A stretch of DNA of 64,000 bases from Alteraurantiacibacter buctensis (GTDB lineage Bacteria > Pseudomonadota > Alphaproteobacteria > Sphingomonadales > Sphingomonadaceae): contig NZ_WTYV01000003.1 of the NCBI RefSeq assembly GCF_009827655.1, forward strand, positions 1 to 64,000, given 5' to 3'. This document shows, piece after piece, positions 51,021 to 60,306 of this stretch. The position numbers were made by a program, and so were the translations under genes. The notes under the pieces are model-generated. The model was not told where the DNA came from. It saw only the letters and a list, made by a program, of their open reading frames with translations, and searched no databases. How positions within the stretch are numbered: the first letter of the stretch is position 1; the number at the start of each line of letters is the position of its first letter.

Positions 51021-52145
51021 ATGACAAACGAGCGCCGAGTTTTGATCATCGGAGGCGGCATTGGCGGCATGGCCACCGCTATCGCGCTGCGAAAAGATGG
51101 TGCCGCTGTCGACATGGTCGAGCTGGACCCCGAGTGGAAGGTCTACGGAGCGGGTCTGACCATTACCGGCCCCACTTTGCGAGCGTTCCGCGATCTTGGC
51201 TTGCTCGACGATATCGCGGAGCACGGCTTCTTTTCCAAGGGCGGGCATTTATACCTGTTCAATGGAACGCTCCTTTCCGAAACCGTATCTCCTTCCATCG
51301 AGCAAGGACTGCCCTCTTCCGGCGGCATCATGCGGCCCAAGCTGCACGAGATCATGTCCGAGCGGATCCTTGGACTTGGAGTAAATGTCCGCCTGGGCGT
51401 GACCGCTACCGATTTCCAGCAGGACGACGATGGAGTCCGCGTCACGTTCACCGACGGATCAGCTCATCGGTATGACTTGGTCGTCGGAGCCGATGGCATC
51501 TATTCCAACATCCGGGCAAAGCTGTTCGAGAATGCGGTCCAGCCCGCCTATTGCGGGCAGATGAGTTGGCGAATTGTTGCCCCCCGTCCTCCGGAAATGG
51601 AAGTTTCCAGCTTCTTTTTCGGGCACGAGAATATCGCCGGAATCATCCCTTGTTCCCGCGACAACGTGTATGCCTTCATCTTGCAGCCACAGCCAAACCC
51701 CGCACGTGTTCCGGATGACCAGAAGGTCGCCATCGTGGGCGAGCTGTTGCGCGACTTTGGTGGTCCGATGGCTGCGATTCGCGCCAGTCTTGGGCCCGAC
51801 TCCTCGATCGTGCAGCGACCGTTCGAGTTCGCCTTCCAGGAGCGTCCGTGGCGCACTGGCAGGATCATTCTCGTGGGCGATGCAGCCCATGCGACCACCC
51901 CGCATCTGGCGAGCGGGGCCGGGATCGCGGTGGAAGATGGCCTTGTGCTGGCTGAAGAGCTTCGCCGGGCCGACTGGAACGTCGGGGTGGCGCTCGATGC
52001 CTTCACCGACCGCCGGTATGAACGCTGCAAGTTCGTGGTCGAAACCAGCCTGGCAATTGCGCGGAGAGAGCTCGATGGTGCTCCGCCGCAAGAAATCGGC
52101 GTGATGATGGGGCAGGCCATGCATCGTCTGGCGGAGGCTATCTGA
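51021..52145 (+). CDS. FAD-dependent aromatic monooxygenase
   Basis: A 374-residue class A flavin monooxygenase of the salicylate/p-hydroxybenzoate hydroxylase kind. It has the FAD-binding IIGGGIGGMATAIAL (about 9-23), the DG motif DLVVGADGIYSNIR (about 153-166) and the GD motif LVGDAAHATTPHLASGAGIAVEDG (about 287-310). It adds a ring hydroxyl, usually ortho or para to an existing phenol, preparing a catechol or hydroquinone for cleavage. A 94-bp gap precedes it, and its stop overlaps the amidohydrolase start. Confidence 0.9.
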   Translation: MTNERRVLIIGGGIGGMATAIALRKDGAAVDMVELDPEWKVYGAGLTITGPTLRAFRDLGLLDDIAEHGFFSKGGHLYLFNGTLLSETVSPSIEQGLPSSGGIMRPKLHEIMSERILGLGVNVRLGVTATDFQQDDDGVRVTFTDGSAHRYDLVVGADGIYSNIRAKLFENAVQPAYCGQMSWRIVAPRPPEMEVSSFFFGHENIAGIIPCSRDNVYAFILQPQPNPARVPDDQKVAIVGELLRDFGGPMAAIRASLGPDSSIVQRPFEFAFQERPWRTGRIILVGDAAHATTPHLASGAGIAVEDGLVLAEELRRADWNVGVALDAFTDRRYERCKFVVETSLAIARRELDGAPPQEIGVMMGQAMHRLAEAI

Positions 52146-53212
52146 TGACGGGAGTGGTTTCCACGTGCGGCCATGATCGCAAGCCCATTCCGGTAAGCCA
52201 GCGCGGGCGGCACCTGGTGGTCGATATCCATTGCCACCTCAGCGTGCCCGCTGCCGAAGGCTATATCCGTTCGCAAATCGACAACCCGCCCGATCCATTA
52301 TCCTTCACCTCTGCGGCATCGAAGGCGGTCAACGGCAAGTTGTTTGCCACCATCGGCCCCAAGTTGAACGGCGTGGATGAGCGGATCAGGGACATGGACG
52401 CGCTGGGGGTGGACGTGCAGGCAATCAGCCCATCGCCCGGCCAATACTACTATTTCGCTCCGCCTGAAGTAGGGCGCGAGGCCGCGCAAATGGTTAATAA
52501 CGGCATCGCCGATGCGGTCGCCCGCTATCCGGATCGGCTGGTTGGCATGGGATCGGTCCCGCTCCAGAATGTCGAGATGGCAATTGCCGAAATGCGGCGT
52601 TGCGTTGGTGAACTGGGATTGCGGGGGATCGAAATCAACTCGCATGTGAACGGCCGCGAACTCGCCGATCCTGACTTCCGCCCATTCTTTGCCGAAGCGG
52701 AAGAGCTTGGCGTACTCCTGTTCATGCACCCCCTTGGCTTTACGCACGGCCAGCGGCTGTCCCGGCATTATCTCGACAATATCCTGGGCAATCCCCTGGA
52801 ATCCGCCATCGCTCTCAGCCACCTGATCTTCGGCGGCGTGCTCCACCAGCATCCGGGGTTGCGTCTGTGCGTGGCTCACGGTGGCGGTTTTCTGCCAGGG
52901 TACTGGGGGCGCATGGATCATGCTTTCCGCGCGCGCGAGGATTGCCGCGAGCATATTACGAGAGAACCGTCTTCCTACCTTCGGCAGGTCTGGCTCGACA
53001 CGCTGGTGTTCGACCATGACCAATTGATATCCCTGGTGAGAACCCACGGCGCGGATCGGCTTTGCCTGGGCACCGACTATCCGTTCGACATGGCAGAGCC
53101 CGATCCAGTGGGCTTCCACGCCGGGTTGAGCGACGATGCGCTCCGCAAGATTGTCGGCGCCAATGCGGCAGAACTGCTGGGCCTGAGTGCTTGCCATCGC
53201 CACAACGGATGA
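52145..53212 (+). CDS. ACMSD-like amidohydrolase/decarboxylase
   Basis: A 355-residue amidohydrolase-superfamily protein of the aminocarboxymuconate semialdehyde decarboxylase group, which includes LigW-, LigJ- and dihydroxybenzoate-decarboxylase-like enzymes. The zinc ligands fit: H29-x-H31 (DIHCHLS), FMHPLG, CVAHGGG and the Asp of GTDYPFD. It probably decarboxylates or hydrates a ring or ring-cleavage intermediate after the FAD monooxygenase. The start overlaps the monooxygenase stop (TGATG). Confidence 0.85.
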   Translation: MTGVVSTCGHDRKPIPVSQRGRHLVVDIHCHLSVPAAEGYIRSQIDNPPDPLSFTSAASKAVNGKLFATIGPKLNGVDERIRDMDALGVDVQAISPSPGQYYYFAPPEVGREAAQMVNNGIADAVARYPDRLVGMGSVPLQNVEMAIAEMRRCVGELGLRGIEINSHVNGRELADPDFRPFFAEAEELGVLLFMHPLGFTHGQRLSRHYLDNILGNPLESAIALSHLIFGGVLHQHPGLRLCVAHGGGFLPGYWGRMDHAFRAREDCREHITREPSSYLRQVWLDTLVFDHDQLISLVRTHGADRLCLGTDYPFDMAEPDPVGFHAGLSDDALRKIVGANAAELLGLSACHRHNG

Positions 53213-53349
53213 CGTCGCCGGATATAGGCTGGTTCGATAGCAGGGATTGAAACAACGATTTTTCGCCCCGTGCCTCGTGCGGGTAAGCAGATCATCCACG
53301 ACCGGGTGCCCGCTTTGCATCCCGGACCACCAAGGGAGAGGGCCACCCG

Positions 53350-53775
53350 ATGCTGACACTGGAACAAGCGCTGACGATAGCGCAGCGGACTCTTGCCGAA
53401 GGCGTGCAGCGCAACCTCGCACCCCTGTGCTGCGTTGTTCTCGATATCGGGGGCCACGTCATTGTCACCCTGCGCGACGAACGCGCATCCATCTTTCGTC
53501 CTGAAATTGCCACAGCGAAGGCTGCGGGATGCTTGGGCATGGGGTTCGGCGGGCGTGAACTGAAGCGCCGGGCTGAGGCAATGCCGGGCTTCTTCGCAGG
53601 GCTGCAGTCAGTCTTTCCCAAAGGGATACTGCCGGTGCCCGGCGGCGTGCTGGTCAAGGCGAACGGCAAGCTGGTGGGTGCGGTGGGCGTCAGTGGAGAC
53701 ACGTCCGACAACGACGAAATCTGCGCCCTGGCTGGCATTGCCGCCGCCGGACTTGATGCGGAGACCGGAGAATGA
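53350..53775 (+). CDS. GlcG/HbpS-family protein
   Basis: A 141-residue GlcG/HbpS-like protein: LTLEQALTIAQRTLAEGVQRN, VVLDIGGHVIVTLRDERASIFRPEIATAKAAG, LPVPGGVLVKANGKLVGAVGVSGDTSDNDE. Family members bind haem, corrinoids or small ligands, and occur widely as unexplained partners in catabolic operons. The stop overlaps the start of the third block B Rieske gene (ATGA). Confidence 0.83.
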   Translation: MLTLEQALTIAQRTLAEGVQRNLAPLCCVVLDIGGHVIVTLRDERASIFRPEIATAKAAGCLGMGFGGRELKRRAEAMPGFFAGLQSVFPKGILPVPGGVLVKANGKLVGAVGVSGDTSDNDEICALAGIAAAGLDAETGE

Positions 53776-54848
53776 GCGGTCAGGCACAGGCGACCCCGGA
53801 GAATGTCTGGCCGCCGCCCCGGCCTGCTGGCGAACGCAACTATCCCATGAATTGCTGGTGGGTGGCCGCGTTGGCTGACGAAGTGACGCAGGACCTGCTC
53901 GGGCGCTGGCTGTGCGACACCCCGGTGCTCCTCTATCGGCGGGAAGACGGCACGGCCATCGCGATCGAGGACCGCTGCCCCCACCGTTCCGCACCGCTCA
54001 GCCTGGGCTGTCGCAAGGGCGATAACGTGGAATGCGGCTATCACGGTTTCACCTTCAGCCCGGATGGTTCGTGTGTCCGGGTGCCGTCGATGAAGACGCC
54101 GCCGCCCGCATTGCGTGTACGCGCCTTTCCGGTCATCGAGAGCTATCCGTTCATCTGGGTTTACCTGGGAGACCCGGCAAGGATCGATGATGTGCCCGCC
54201 CCCCATGTGCTGGATTGGGCGACCGATCCGGCTTTCGCTGAAGTCCATGGCAGAATTGACATTGCCGCCAACTATCTGTTGCTGAAAGAGAATGTGCTGG
54301 ACCTTACCCACTTCGGATTTGTCCACGCAAAATCTTTCCAGATCACCGATTGGGTAGAGGCGCCGCGCTTGACCGGCGAGGGCGACATTTGCGGCTATCA
54401 TCAGGCCTTTTCTGCCTCTCCGCTCCCCCCGCCTTTTGCAGTGCCCATGGGGCTTCCGGTGGGCACGCCGTATGATCGGTCGAACTATGGCTCGTTCGTG
54501 AGCCCGGCCTTGCAGATCGCCGCGGTCGATCTGATCGAGCCGGGCTCCAAACAGATTACCGGGCGTTTTCGGGTAAGCCACGCCACCACACCAATTGACC
54601 AGACCCACATGCATTACTTCTGGGTAGGCGGACGCGATTTTGCCACTTCCGATCAGGAGATGGACGAGTTCAAGGCGCTGACAGAACTGGGCTTTGCCGA
54701 AGACGAGGTCATGATCGAGGCGGTGCAACGCGTCCAGAGCCGCGACCCGCGCCCTACGCATTTGCTGGAAAAGAGCGTCAAGGCCGATGGCCCCGGTGTG
54801 CAGGCGCGGCGCATCGTTGCACGCTGGATGGAGCGGGAAACCTCGTGA
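53772..54848 (+). CDS. Rieske non-heme iron oxygenase (block B, third)
   Basis: A 358-residue oxygenase, with C69-H71 (RCPHRSAP), C88-H91 (CGYHGFTF) and the iron motif KENVLDLTHFGFVHA. The N-terminal extension (about 25 residues) and NYPMNCWWVAAL start match the Rieske at 44894. It overlaps both neighbours (GlcG-like protein and amidohydrolase), so it belongs to the same mRNA. Likely role: a second or third oxidative demethylation or ring hydroxylation. Confidence 0.88.
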   Translation: MSGQAQATPENVWPPPRPAGERNYPMNCWWVAALADEVTQDLLGRWLCDTPVLLYRREDGTAIAIEDRCPHRSAPLSLGCRKGDNVECGYHGFTFSPDGSCVRVPSMKTPPPALRVRAFPVIESYPFIWVYLGDPARIDDVPAPHVLDWATDPAFAEVHGRIDIAANYLLLKENVLDLTHFGFVHAKSFQITDWVEAPRLTGEGDICGYHQAFSASPLPPPFAVPMGLPVGTPYDRSNYGSFVSPALQIAAVDLIEPGSKQITGRFRVSHATTPIDQTHMHYFWVGGRDFATSDQEMDEFKALTELGFAEDEVMIEAVQRVQSRDPRPTHLLEKSVKADGPGVQARRIVARWMERETS

Positions 54849-56080
54849 CAGATGTCTTATTCACCAATGTTGCGGTGTTCGACGGCAGCGGCAGCCCATT
54901 GTTTCCAGGAGAAGTGCTGATCCGGGGCAATCGGATCGCAGCTGTGGCGGTTGGCGATGAACGACTACCACACGAAGGCGCTGACGTTATCGACGGGGCG
55001 GGCAAGACCCTGATGCCGGGGCTGGTTGAGGCTCACGGGCACCTAACCTGGCCCAGTTCTGTCGAGCGGGTCGTCAACAGCATGAAGCCCCTCCCGATCG
55101 AGGAGCACATGCTGGTAACCGCGCATAATGCCCGGATCGTGCTCGATCACGGGTTCACCAGTGTCTATTCGGCGGGTGCGCTGGGCGAGAAGATAGAGCC
55201 TGCGCTGAGGGACAGCATTGATGCCGGTTACCTGCCGGGACCACGGTTGCGTGCGTCGGCGCTCGAGAAGGGTGCCGAGGGCGTGATGGGCGTACCGGCG
55301 GGGCACGATCCCACACATGATCGCGATATTCCTGGATTGCGTGACTATATCCGGCGCATGAAACACCAGGGCTGCGATACCATCAAGTTCCTCATGTCGT
55401 CGGACGAAGGTTTTGCGCCTGGCGGCGCGCAATTGCTGATGTATTCCGAGGAAGAGGCGCAGGCCATTGGCGAAGCTGCGCGTGAAAACGATATCTGGCT
55501 GGCCTGCCACGCGCAGGCATCGGAAGCCGTAAAGCGGGCCTTGCGGGCCGGATTCCGGATGATTTTCCACTGCACCTATGCCGACGAAGAAGCGCTGGAT
55601 CTGTTCGAATCCCGCAAGCACGACACGTTCATGGCTCCGGCGCCGGGTCTGCTTTACGCCCGCTGCCACGAAGCCGAAGAATTTGGCATCGGCCGGGCCG
55701 AGGCAGAACACATGGGTGCGGTCTCAGGCCTCGAACTGATGCAAACGGTTGTTCCCGCCATGAAGAAGCGGGGGATTCGCGTCCTGCCGGGCGGTGATTA
55801 TGGCTTCCCCTACAATCCGCACGGTCGCAACGCGCGTGACCTTGGTATTTTTGTGGACCTGTTTGGCTATTCTCCGATCGAGGCGCTGGTCGCGGCAACC
55901 CGGCATGGCGGCGAATTGATGGGGATGGATGTCGGCGAGATCCGCGCCGGCAAGCTTGCCGATCTGCTTCTTGTCGAGGGTGACCCTACCCGTGACGTGA
56001 GCATTCTCGAGAGCAAGAACAATCTGGTGGCCATCATGAAGGATGGACGATTCCATAAGCGAGCCGTCCTGCGTCACTGA
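54845..56080 (+). CDS. imidazolonepropionase-like amidohydrolase
   Basis: A 411-residue metal-dependent hydrolase. MPGLVEAHGHLTW gives the HxH metal pair; the bridging-Lys region is TIKFLMSSDEG, the further ligands are in ACHAQASE and IFHCTYAD, and the final Asp is in GGDYGFP. Members hydrolyse cyclic amides, lactones or related bonds. The GTG start overlaps the Rieske stop. It may open a lactone or other ring formed after cleavage; the true substrate is unknown. Confidence 0.83.
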   Translation: MTDVLFTNVAVFDGSGSPLFPGEVLIRGNRIAAVAVGDERLPHEGADVIDGAGKTLMPGLVEAHGHLTWPSSVERVVNSMKPLPIEEHMLVTAHNARIVLDHGFTSVYSAGALGEKIEPALRDSIDAGYLPGPRLRASALEKGAEGVMGVPAGHDPTHDRDIPGLRDYIRRMKHQGCDTIKFLMSSDEGFAPGGAQLLMYSEEEAQAIGEAARENDIWLACHAQASEAVKRALRAGFRMIFHCTYADEEALDLFESRKHDTFMAPAPGLLYARCHEAEEFGIGRAEAEHMGAVSGLELMQTVVPAMKKRGIRVLPGGDYGFPYNPHGRNARDLGIFVDLFGYSPIEALVAATRHGGELMGMDVGEIRAGKLADLLLVEGDPTRDVSILESKNNLVAIMKDGRFHKRAVLRH

Positions 56081-56129
56081 GAGCTCGCAAAATCCCTTGC
56101 ATAACCGGGCGATCATCTAGGAGGCTAAC

Positions 56130-57314
56130 ATGAGCGTGCCCTCATTGCAGATCAATCCGTTTGGCCCCGAGTTCCTGGCCGACCCTTACGCTCACCACGA
56201 TCTGTTGCGGGACGCCGGACCAGTGGTCTGGCTGGAAAGTGTCCAAGCCTACGGCATGGCCAGGTTTGCTGAAGTGCAAGCCACTTTGCGCGATCATGAA
56301 ACCTTCATCTCCAGCCGCGGCGTTGGCTTGGCTGATTTCGCCACAGAGGAGCCCTTCCGGCCACCGTCGCTGTTACTCGAAGCCGATCCACCAATCCATG
56401 ATCGGACGCGCGGTTTGATGAACCGGATCGTTTCGTTGCGCGCCCTGAAGGAATTGCGACCGAAATGGGAAGCAGAGGCTGGCACTCTGATCGACCAACT
56501 GGTCGGCGCGCGCAGTTTCGACGCAGTCGGCGATCTGGCGGAAATCTTTCCGATGCGGGTGTTCCCCGATACCATTGGCCTGCGCGATGATGGCCGCGAG
56601 TTACTGCTCGACTATGCCTCAATCGTATTCAACGCTTTCGGGCCCCGCAATTCTGTTTTCCACGAGGGAAATCGCGGTAAGGAGCAAGCGATTGCGTGGG
56701 TTGCCGATGCCTGCAAGCGGGAAAACCTGAAGCCCGGGGGATGGGGCATGGCCGTTTTCGAGGCGGCCGATGCCGGCGAATGCACCGAAGCAGAAGCAGA
56801 GCGTCTGGTCCGTTCGTTTCTTTCTGCTGGCGTCGATACGACCGTGAACGGAATTGCCCATCTGGTGCTGGCTCTGGCGTCCCATCCTGCGCAGTTTGAA
56901 CAACTGCGCTTGAAGCCCCGACTTGCTCCGAAAGCGTTCGAAGAGAGTTTGCGCTGGGATCCCACGGTGCAGACCTTTTTCCGCACTGCTGCCCGCGACG
57001 CCGAAGTTGCCGGCACCAGGATACCGGAAGGGGCAAAAGTCCTGCTGTTCCTCGCCGCCGCCAACCGCGATCCCCGACATTGGGACCGGCCCGAAGAATT
57101 CGACCTGGGGCGACAGACAAGTGGTCATGTTGGGTTCGGGTTCGGAATCCATCAATGCCTGGGGCAGATGGTAGCCCGGCTGGAAGGCGAGCTGATTGCT
57201 GCCGCCCTGGCCGCCAAGGTTGGGTCGATAGCCCTGAAGGGCGCGCCAGTGCGACGGATTAACAACACCCTTCACGCGATCGGAAGTCTTCCGGTCGAAG
57301 TCGAACCGGCTTGA
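56130..57314 (+). CDS. cytochrome P450, CYP199A-like
   Basis: A 394-residue bacterial P450. The haem ligand is C343 (FGFGIHQCLG), the oxygen-activation helix is SAGVDTTVNG (232-241) and the ExxR pair is E272-R275. Several long segments (SSRGVGLADF, PPSLLLEADPP, VFPDTIGL, QTFFRTAARD, SGHVGFGFG) follow the pattern I know from CYP199A enzymes, which O-demethylate para-methoxybenzoates. A GGAGG site precedes the ATG. It is the last gene of the block B operon, 49 bp after the amidohydrolase, and would need the putidaredoxin-like ferredoxin at 61419. Confidence 0.9.
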   Translation: MSVPSLQINPFGPEFLADPYAHHDLLRDAGPVVWLESVQAYGMARFAEVQATLRDHETFISSRGVGLADFATEEPFRPPSLLLEADPPIHDRTRGLMNRIVSLRALKELRPKWEAEAGTLIDQLVGARSFDAVGDLAEIFPMRVFPDTIGLRDDGRELLLDYASIVFNAFGPRNSVFHEGNRGKEQAIAWVADACKRENLKPGGWGMAVFEAADAGECTEAEAERLVRSFLSAGVDTTVNGIAHLVLALASHPAQFEQLRLKPRLAPKAFEESLRWDPTVQTFFRTAARDAEVAGTRIPEGAKVLLFLAAANRDPRHWDRPEEFDLGRQTSGHVGFGFGIHQCLGQMVARLEGELIAAALAAKVGSIALKGAPVRRINNTLHAIGSLPVEVEPA

Positions 57315-57399
57315 ATAGCGGGTTCCAGCCCGTCCGAACGATCCTGGGCGCAAGCAGGAGCATTTTCCTACATTCGGTGCAGGCTGAAGAGATTGTCCT

Positions 57400-57428
57400 A
57401 AGCTTTTAATTTCGTGCGCTAAAAGCTT
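57400..57428. promoter_or_regulatory. perfect 9-bp inverted repeat between the P450 and TonB genes
   Basis: AAGCTTTTA (57400-57408) and TAAAAGCTT (57420-57428) pair perfectly around an 11-base loop. This is in the 313-bp gap (57315-57627) between the P450 operon end and the TonB receptor; nothing else was recognised there. It could be a terminator stem, though no long T-run follows, or an operator. Confidence 0.45.
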
Positions 57429-57627
57429 TTCCCGCGCTTTCACCGGGCAGGTCCGAGCGACCGGTCAAAATCGCCATCTTCAACGCATCGCCACACCATT
57501 GCAGATCAATCTGACCTATCGGTGGCGGTTCTGGTCCCGATTGATTCAACGAATTTTGCAGACTGCGGACAAGTCCATAAGCGTTCAGCCCAGAACAAAA
57601 GCCCGTCTTGGGTGTGGGAGGATCAAC

Positions 57628-60138
57628 ATGAAAAAGCTGCTGCTGGTGGGAAGCATTCTGGGCGCCGGGCTGCTGCCCAATGCCGCGATGGCGCAAGCTG
57701 GACCGAATCCTGAAGAGGCTTCGCGCGGTTCAGGCACACAAGCACGCGTCGCTGACGATAATGTCATCATGGTGACTGCGCAACGGCGCGAGGAGAGCCT
57801 GCAGGATGCAGCCATCCCCATTGTTGCAGCGACAGGTGAACAGCTTTCGCGGGCTGGCGTGGCCGATGTGACGCAGTTGGGCAAGGTGGCCCCTTCGCTC
57901 AACATCGTGAACCAGGCCGGCAGTGCAACGTCCTTTTTTATTCGCGGCGTGGGCAACTTCAACAATAACAATCTTTCCGATCCGGCTGTCGCGTTCAACT
58001 TTGACGGGGTCTACGTGGGTCGCCCGTCCTCGACTGCGGCGTTCATGGATGTCCAGCGGGTCGAGGTGCTCAAGGGACCGCAGGGCACGCTCTATGGCCG
58101 CAACGCGACGGGCGGCGCGATCAACGTCATTCCCGTGCATCCCGAACTCGGGGAATTCGGCGGTTTTGTTCACGCTGGATACGGCAATCACGACAGCTAT
58201 GAGCTTTCCGGAGCCATCAACGCGCCGCTGGGCGACAGTGTCGCCCTGCGTCTGTCAGGCATTATCAATGGTCACGATGGCTACTTTGCCGATGGCACCG
58301 GAGATGCCGAAAACCTCGCCTTGCGCGGGCAGATCTACGCCGAGATTTCCCCGGCGGTCGATGTTCGGGTGCTGGCCGAGTATTCCACGAGGGGTGGCAA
58401 CGGTCCTGGCGGGAACCTGATCGGGGCGTACCAGCTGACCCCTAATGTGTTCCTGCCGCCCAACACCCCCACAACAATCCCCAACTGGACCTACACCGCG
58501 GCTCCCGCCAGCGTTGCCGAGCCATTCTCGGGCCTGTATACTCCGCAATCGCTGGCCTATTTGGGCCAGTTCCTGGCCGCGCCCCTGTTTTCCCGCGCGA
58601 ATGCTCCGGCCTATCCGTCGATCGACGACGAAATCTGGGGCGTGAATGCCGAGTTCAATGTCGACTTGGGCGCTGCCCAATTCACGTTGATCCCTGCCTA
58701 TCGTAAGCAGGAGCTGCACAACATTTACAGCCTGGGTATCTTCCAGGGTGCGCTGCAGGACGAGACGGCAGAGCAGGTCTCATTGGAAGCGCGTCTCGCC
58801 GGCTCCGTCGGCCTGCTCGATTATGTGACCGGCCTCTTCTATTATAACGAGAAGACCACCTTCCGTGCATCGTTCAACCAATGGTCCTTGCAGAACAATG
58901 GCAACGCGCGGAACGAAACCGAATCCATGGCGGCATTCGCCAGGCTAGTGGCAAATGTCACCGATCAGCTGCGCATCGTGGGCGGCATTCGCTATACTGA
59001 TGACCAGAAGTCGATCGACGCGACGCAACCTTCGCTGGCTGCGATTTGCGTTGCCGCAACCCCGAATTGCTCGACCGTTCCCAGCATTCCCTTCCGTCCG
59101 ACGATCGAAGAGTCCATCGCCGCGATCAACCCGGCTCTGTTCGTTTCGGGGCTGACGCCCCTGCAGGTGCCGCTGGGTGTTCCCGTGCCCTATTTTGCCG
59201 ACCCATCACAGCCGGCAATCATGATCCGCGGAAACACGATCGTGAAGGACGAAAGCAGCTTCAGCCGAGTAACCTGGCGCGGCGCGCTGGAGTACGATCT
59301 GAGCGATGACAACCTGCTCTACGCAAGTTATGAATCGGGATATCGCTCGGGCGGATTCAACATCACCTTCGGGCGGGAAAACTACGGGCCCGAATATTTG
59401 GATGCCTACACGGTCGGGTCGAAGAACGTGTTTTTCGATGGACTGCTCCAGCTTAATATCGAAGGCTTCATTTGGAAATATCGCGACCAACAGGTCAGCC
59501 ATATTGGCCTGGACCTGAGCGGTGCCAGCGCCTTCTTTACCGAGAACATCGGCCGGTCCACGTTGCAGGGCATTGATGTGGATTTTGCCCTGTCGCCGAC
59601 TGAATCGACGACTATTTCCGGTTCGGTGCAATATCTCGATGCGTCGAATGATGCCTATGTCTATCAAGTCCCGGATACGAATACCCGGCCAGCACCGTTT
59701 AATTTCGTGACACCGCTTGTGGGCTGTCCGTACACCGGTTCGACGGTGCAAACGTCGCGGGGCCCTCTGGCGACCTATGCTGTCAATTGCTCGGGCACCC
59801 GCCCGATAAATGCCCCGGCATGGACAGCTCGGCTCGGTCTCGAGCAGGTTGTCGAGCTGGGCGAGCTTAGTCTGGTGGGCAATGTTGACGGGTTCTATCG
59901 CAGCACCCGTGAACTCACGATCAGCTACCTACCGACTTCGAGATCGGGCGAGGATCTGACCCTGGACGCATCGCTGACTCTGCGCCCCGCAGACGAAAAC
60001 TGGTTCGTGACCGCCTATGTGAGGAACCTGACCAACGAGGACGTGCTCACCAACTACACGTCCGGCACGCCCAACGTCATATCGGTATCCTACGAAGCAC
60101 CACGCACATTCGGGGTTCGCGCCGGTTTCGATTTCTGA
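57628..60138 (+). CDS. TonB-dependent receptor
   Basis: An 836-residue outer-membrane receptor of normal length: signal peptide (MKKLLLVGSILGAGLLPNAAMAQ), TonB-box region (DDNVIMVTAQRREESLQDAAI), a plug with FIRGVGNFNNNNLS and VEVLKGPQGTLYGRNATGGA, and a complete barrel ending FGVRAGFDF with a terminal Phe. The sphingomonad-type QRREESLQD motif is clear. Start 57628 follows a GGGAGG site. It probably imports the aromatic substrate of block B. Unlike the receptor at 7537, it shows no disruption. Confidence 0.93.
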   Translation: MKKLLLVGSILGAGLLPNAAMAQAGPNPEEASRGSGTQARVADDNVIMVTAQRREESLQDAAIPIVAATGEQLSRAGVADVTQLGKVAPSLNIVNQAGSATSFFIRGVGNFNNNNLSDPAVAFNFDGVYVGRPSSTAAFMDVQRVEVLKGPQGTLYGRNATGGAINVIPVHPELGEFGGFVHAGYGNHDSYELSGAINAPLGDSVALRLSGIINGHDGYFADGTGDAENLALRGQIYAEISPAVDVRVLAEYSTRGGNGPGGNLIGAYQLTPNVFLPPNTPTTIPNWTYTAAPASVAEPFSGLYTPQSLAYLGQFLAAPLFSRANAPAYPSIDDEIWGVNAEFNVDLGAAQFTLIPAYRKQELHNIYSLGIFQGALQDETAEQVSLEARLAGSVGLLDYVTGLFYYNEKTTFRASFNQWSLQNNGNARNETESMAAFARLVANVTDQLRIVGGIRYTDDQKSIDATQPSLAAICVAATPNCSTVPSIPFRPTIEESIAAINPALFVSGLTPLQVPLGVPVPYFADPSQPAIMIRGNTIVKDESSFSRVTWRGALEYDLSDDNLLYASYESGYRSGGFNITFGRENYGPEYLDAYTVGSKNVFFDGLLQLNIEGFIWKYRDQQVSHIGLDLSGASAFFTENIGRSTLQGIDVDFALSPTESTTISGSVQYLDASNDAYVYQVPDTNTRPAPFNFVTPLVGCPYTGSTVQTSRGPLATYAVNCSGTRPINAPAWTARLGLEQVVELGELSLVGNVDGFYRSTRELTISYLPTSRSGEDLTLDASLTLRPADENWFVTAYVRNLTNEDVLTNYTSGTPNVISVSYEAPRTFGVRAGFDF

Positions 60139-60195
60139 CGTGACTGTTGCTGCCCGGCGCCCTGGGGGCAGCGTGCAGCATTCCAGCCTCGATCA

Positions 60196-60227
60196 GGCTC
60201 ACAGCGCAACACCTCGCGCTGTGAGCC
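60196..60227. terminator. hairpin after the TonB receptor
   Basis: GGCTCACAGCGC and GCGCTGTGAGCC form a perfect 12-bp stem with an 8-base loop, 57 bases after the TonB stop and before the formaldehyde dehydrogenase. No T-run follows, so termination may be Rho-assisted or it may serve as an operator. Confidence 0.5.
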
Positions 60228-60306
60228 CGTGAGGGCGAGATACCGAATTTGCCTGGCTAGTATGTCCAGTATTGCGTGGAGCAATTTGCAGTGAAGACCT
60301 CCCATC

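Noticed and set aside
53292..54761. 489-residue minus-strand frame opposite the GlcG and Rieske genes
   Set aside because: Antisense; the plus strand has overlapping genes with intact motifs and ribosome sites.
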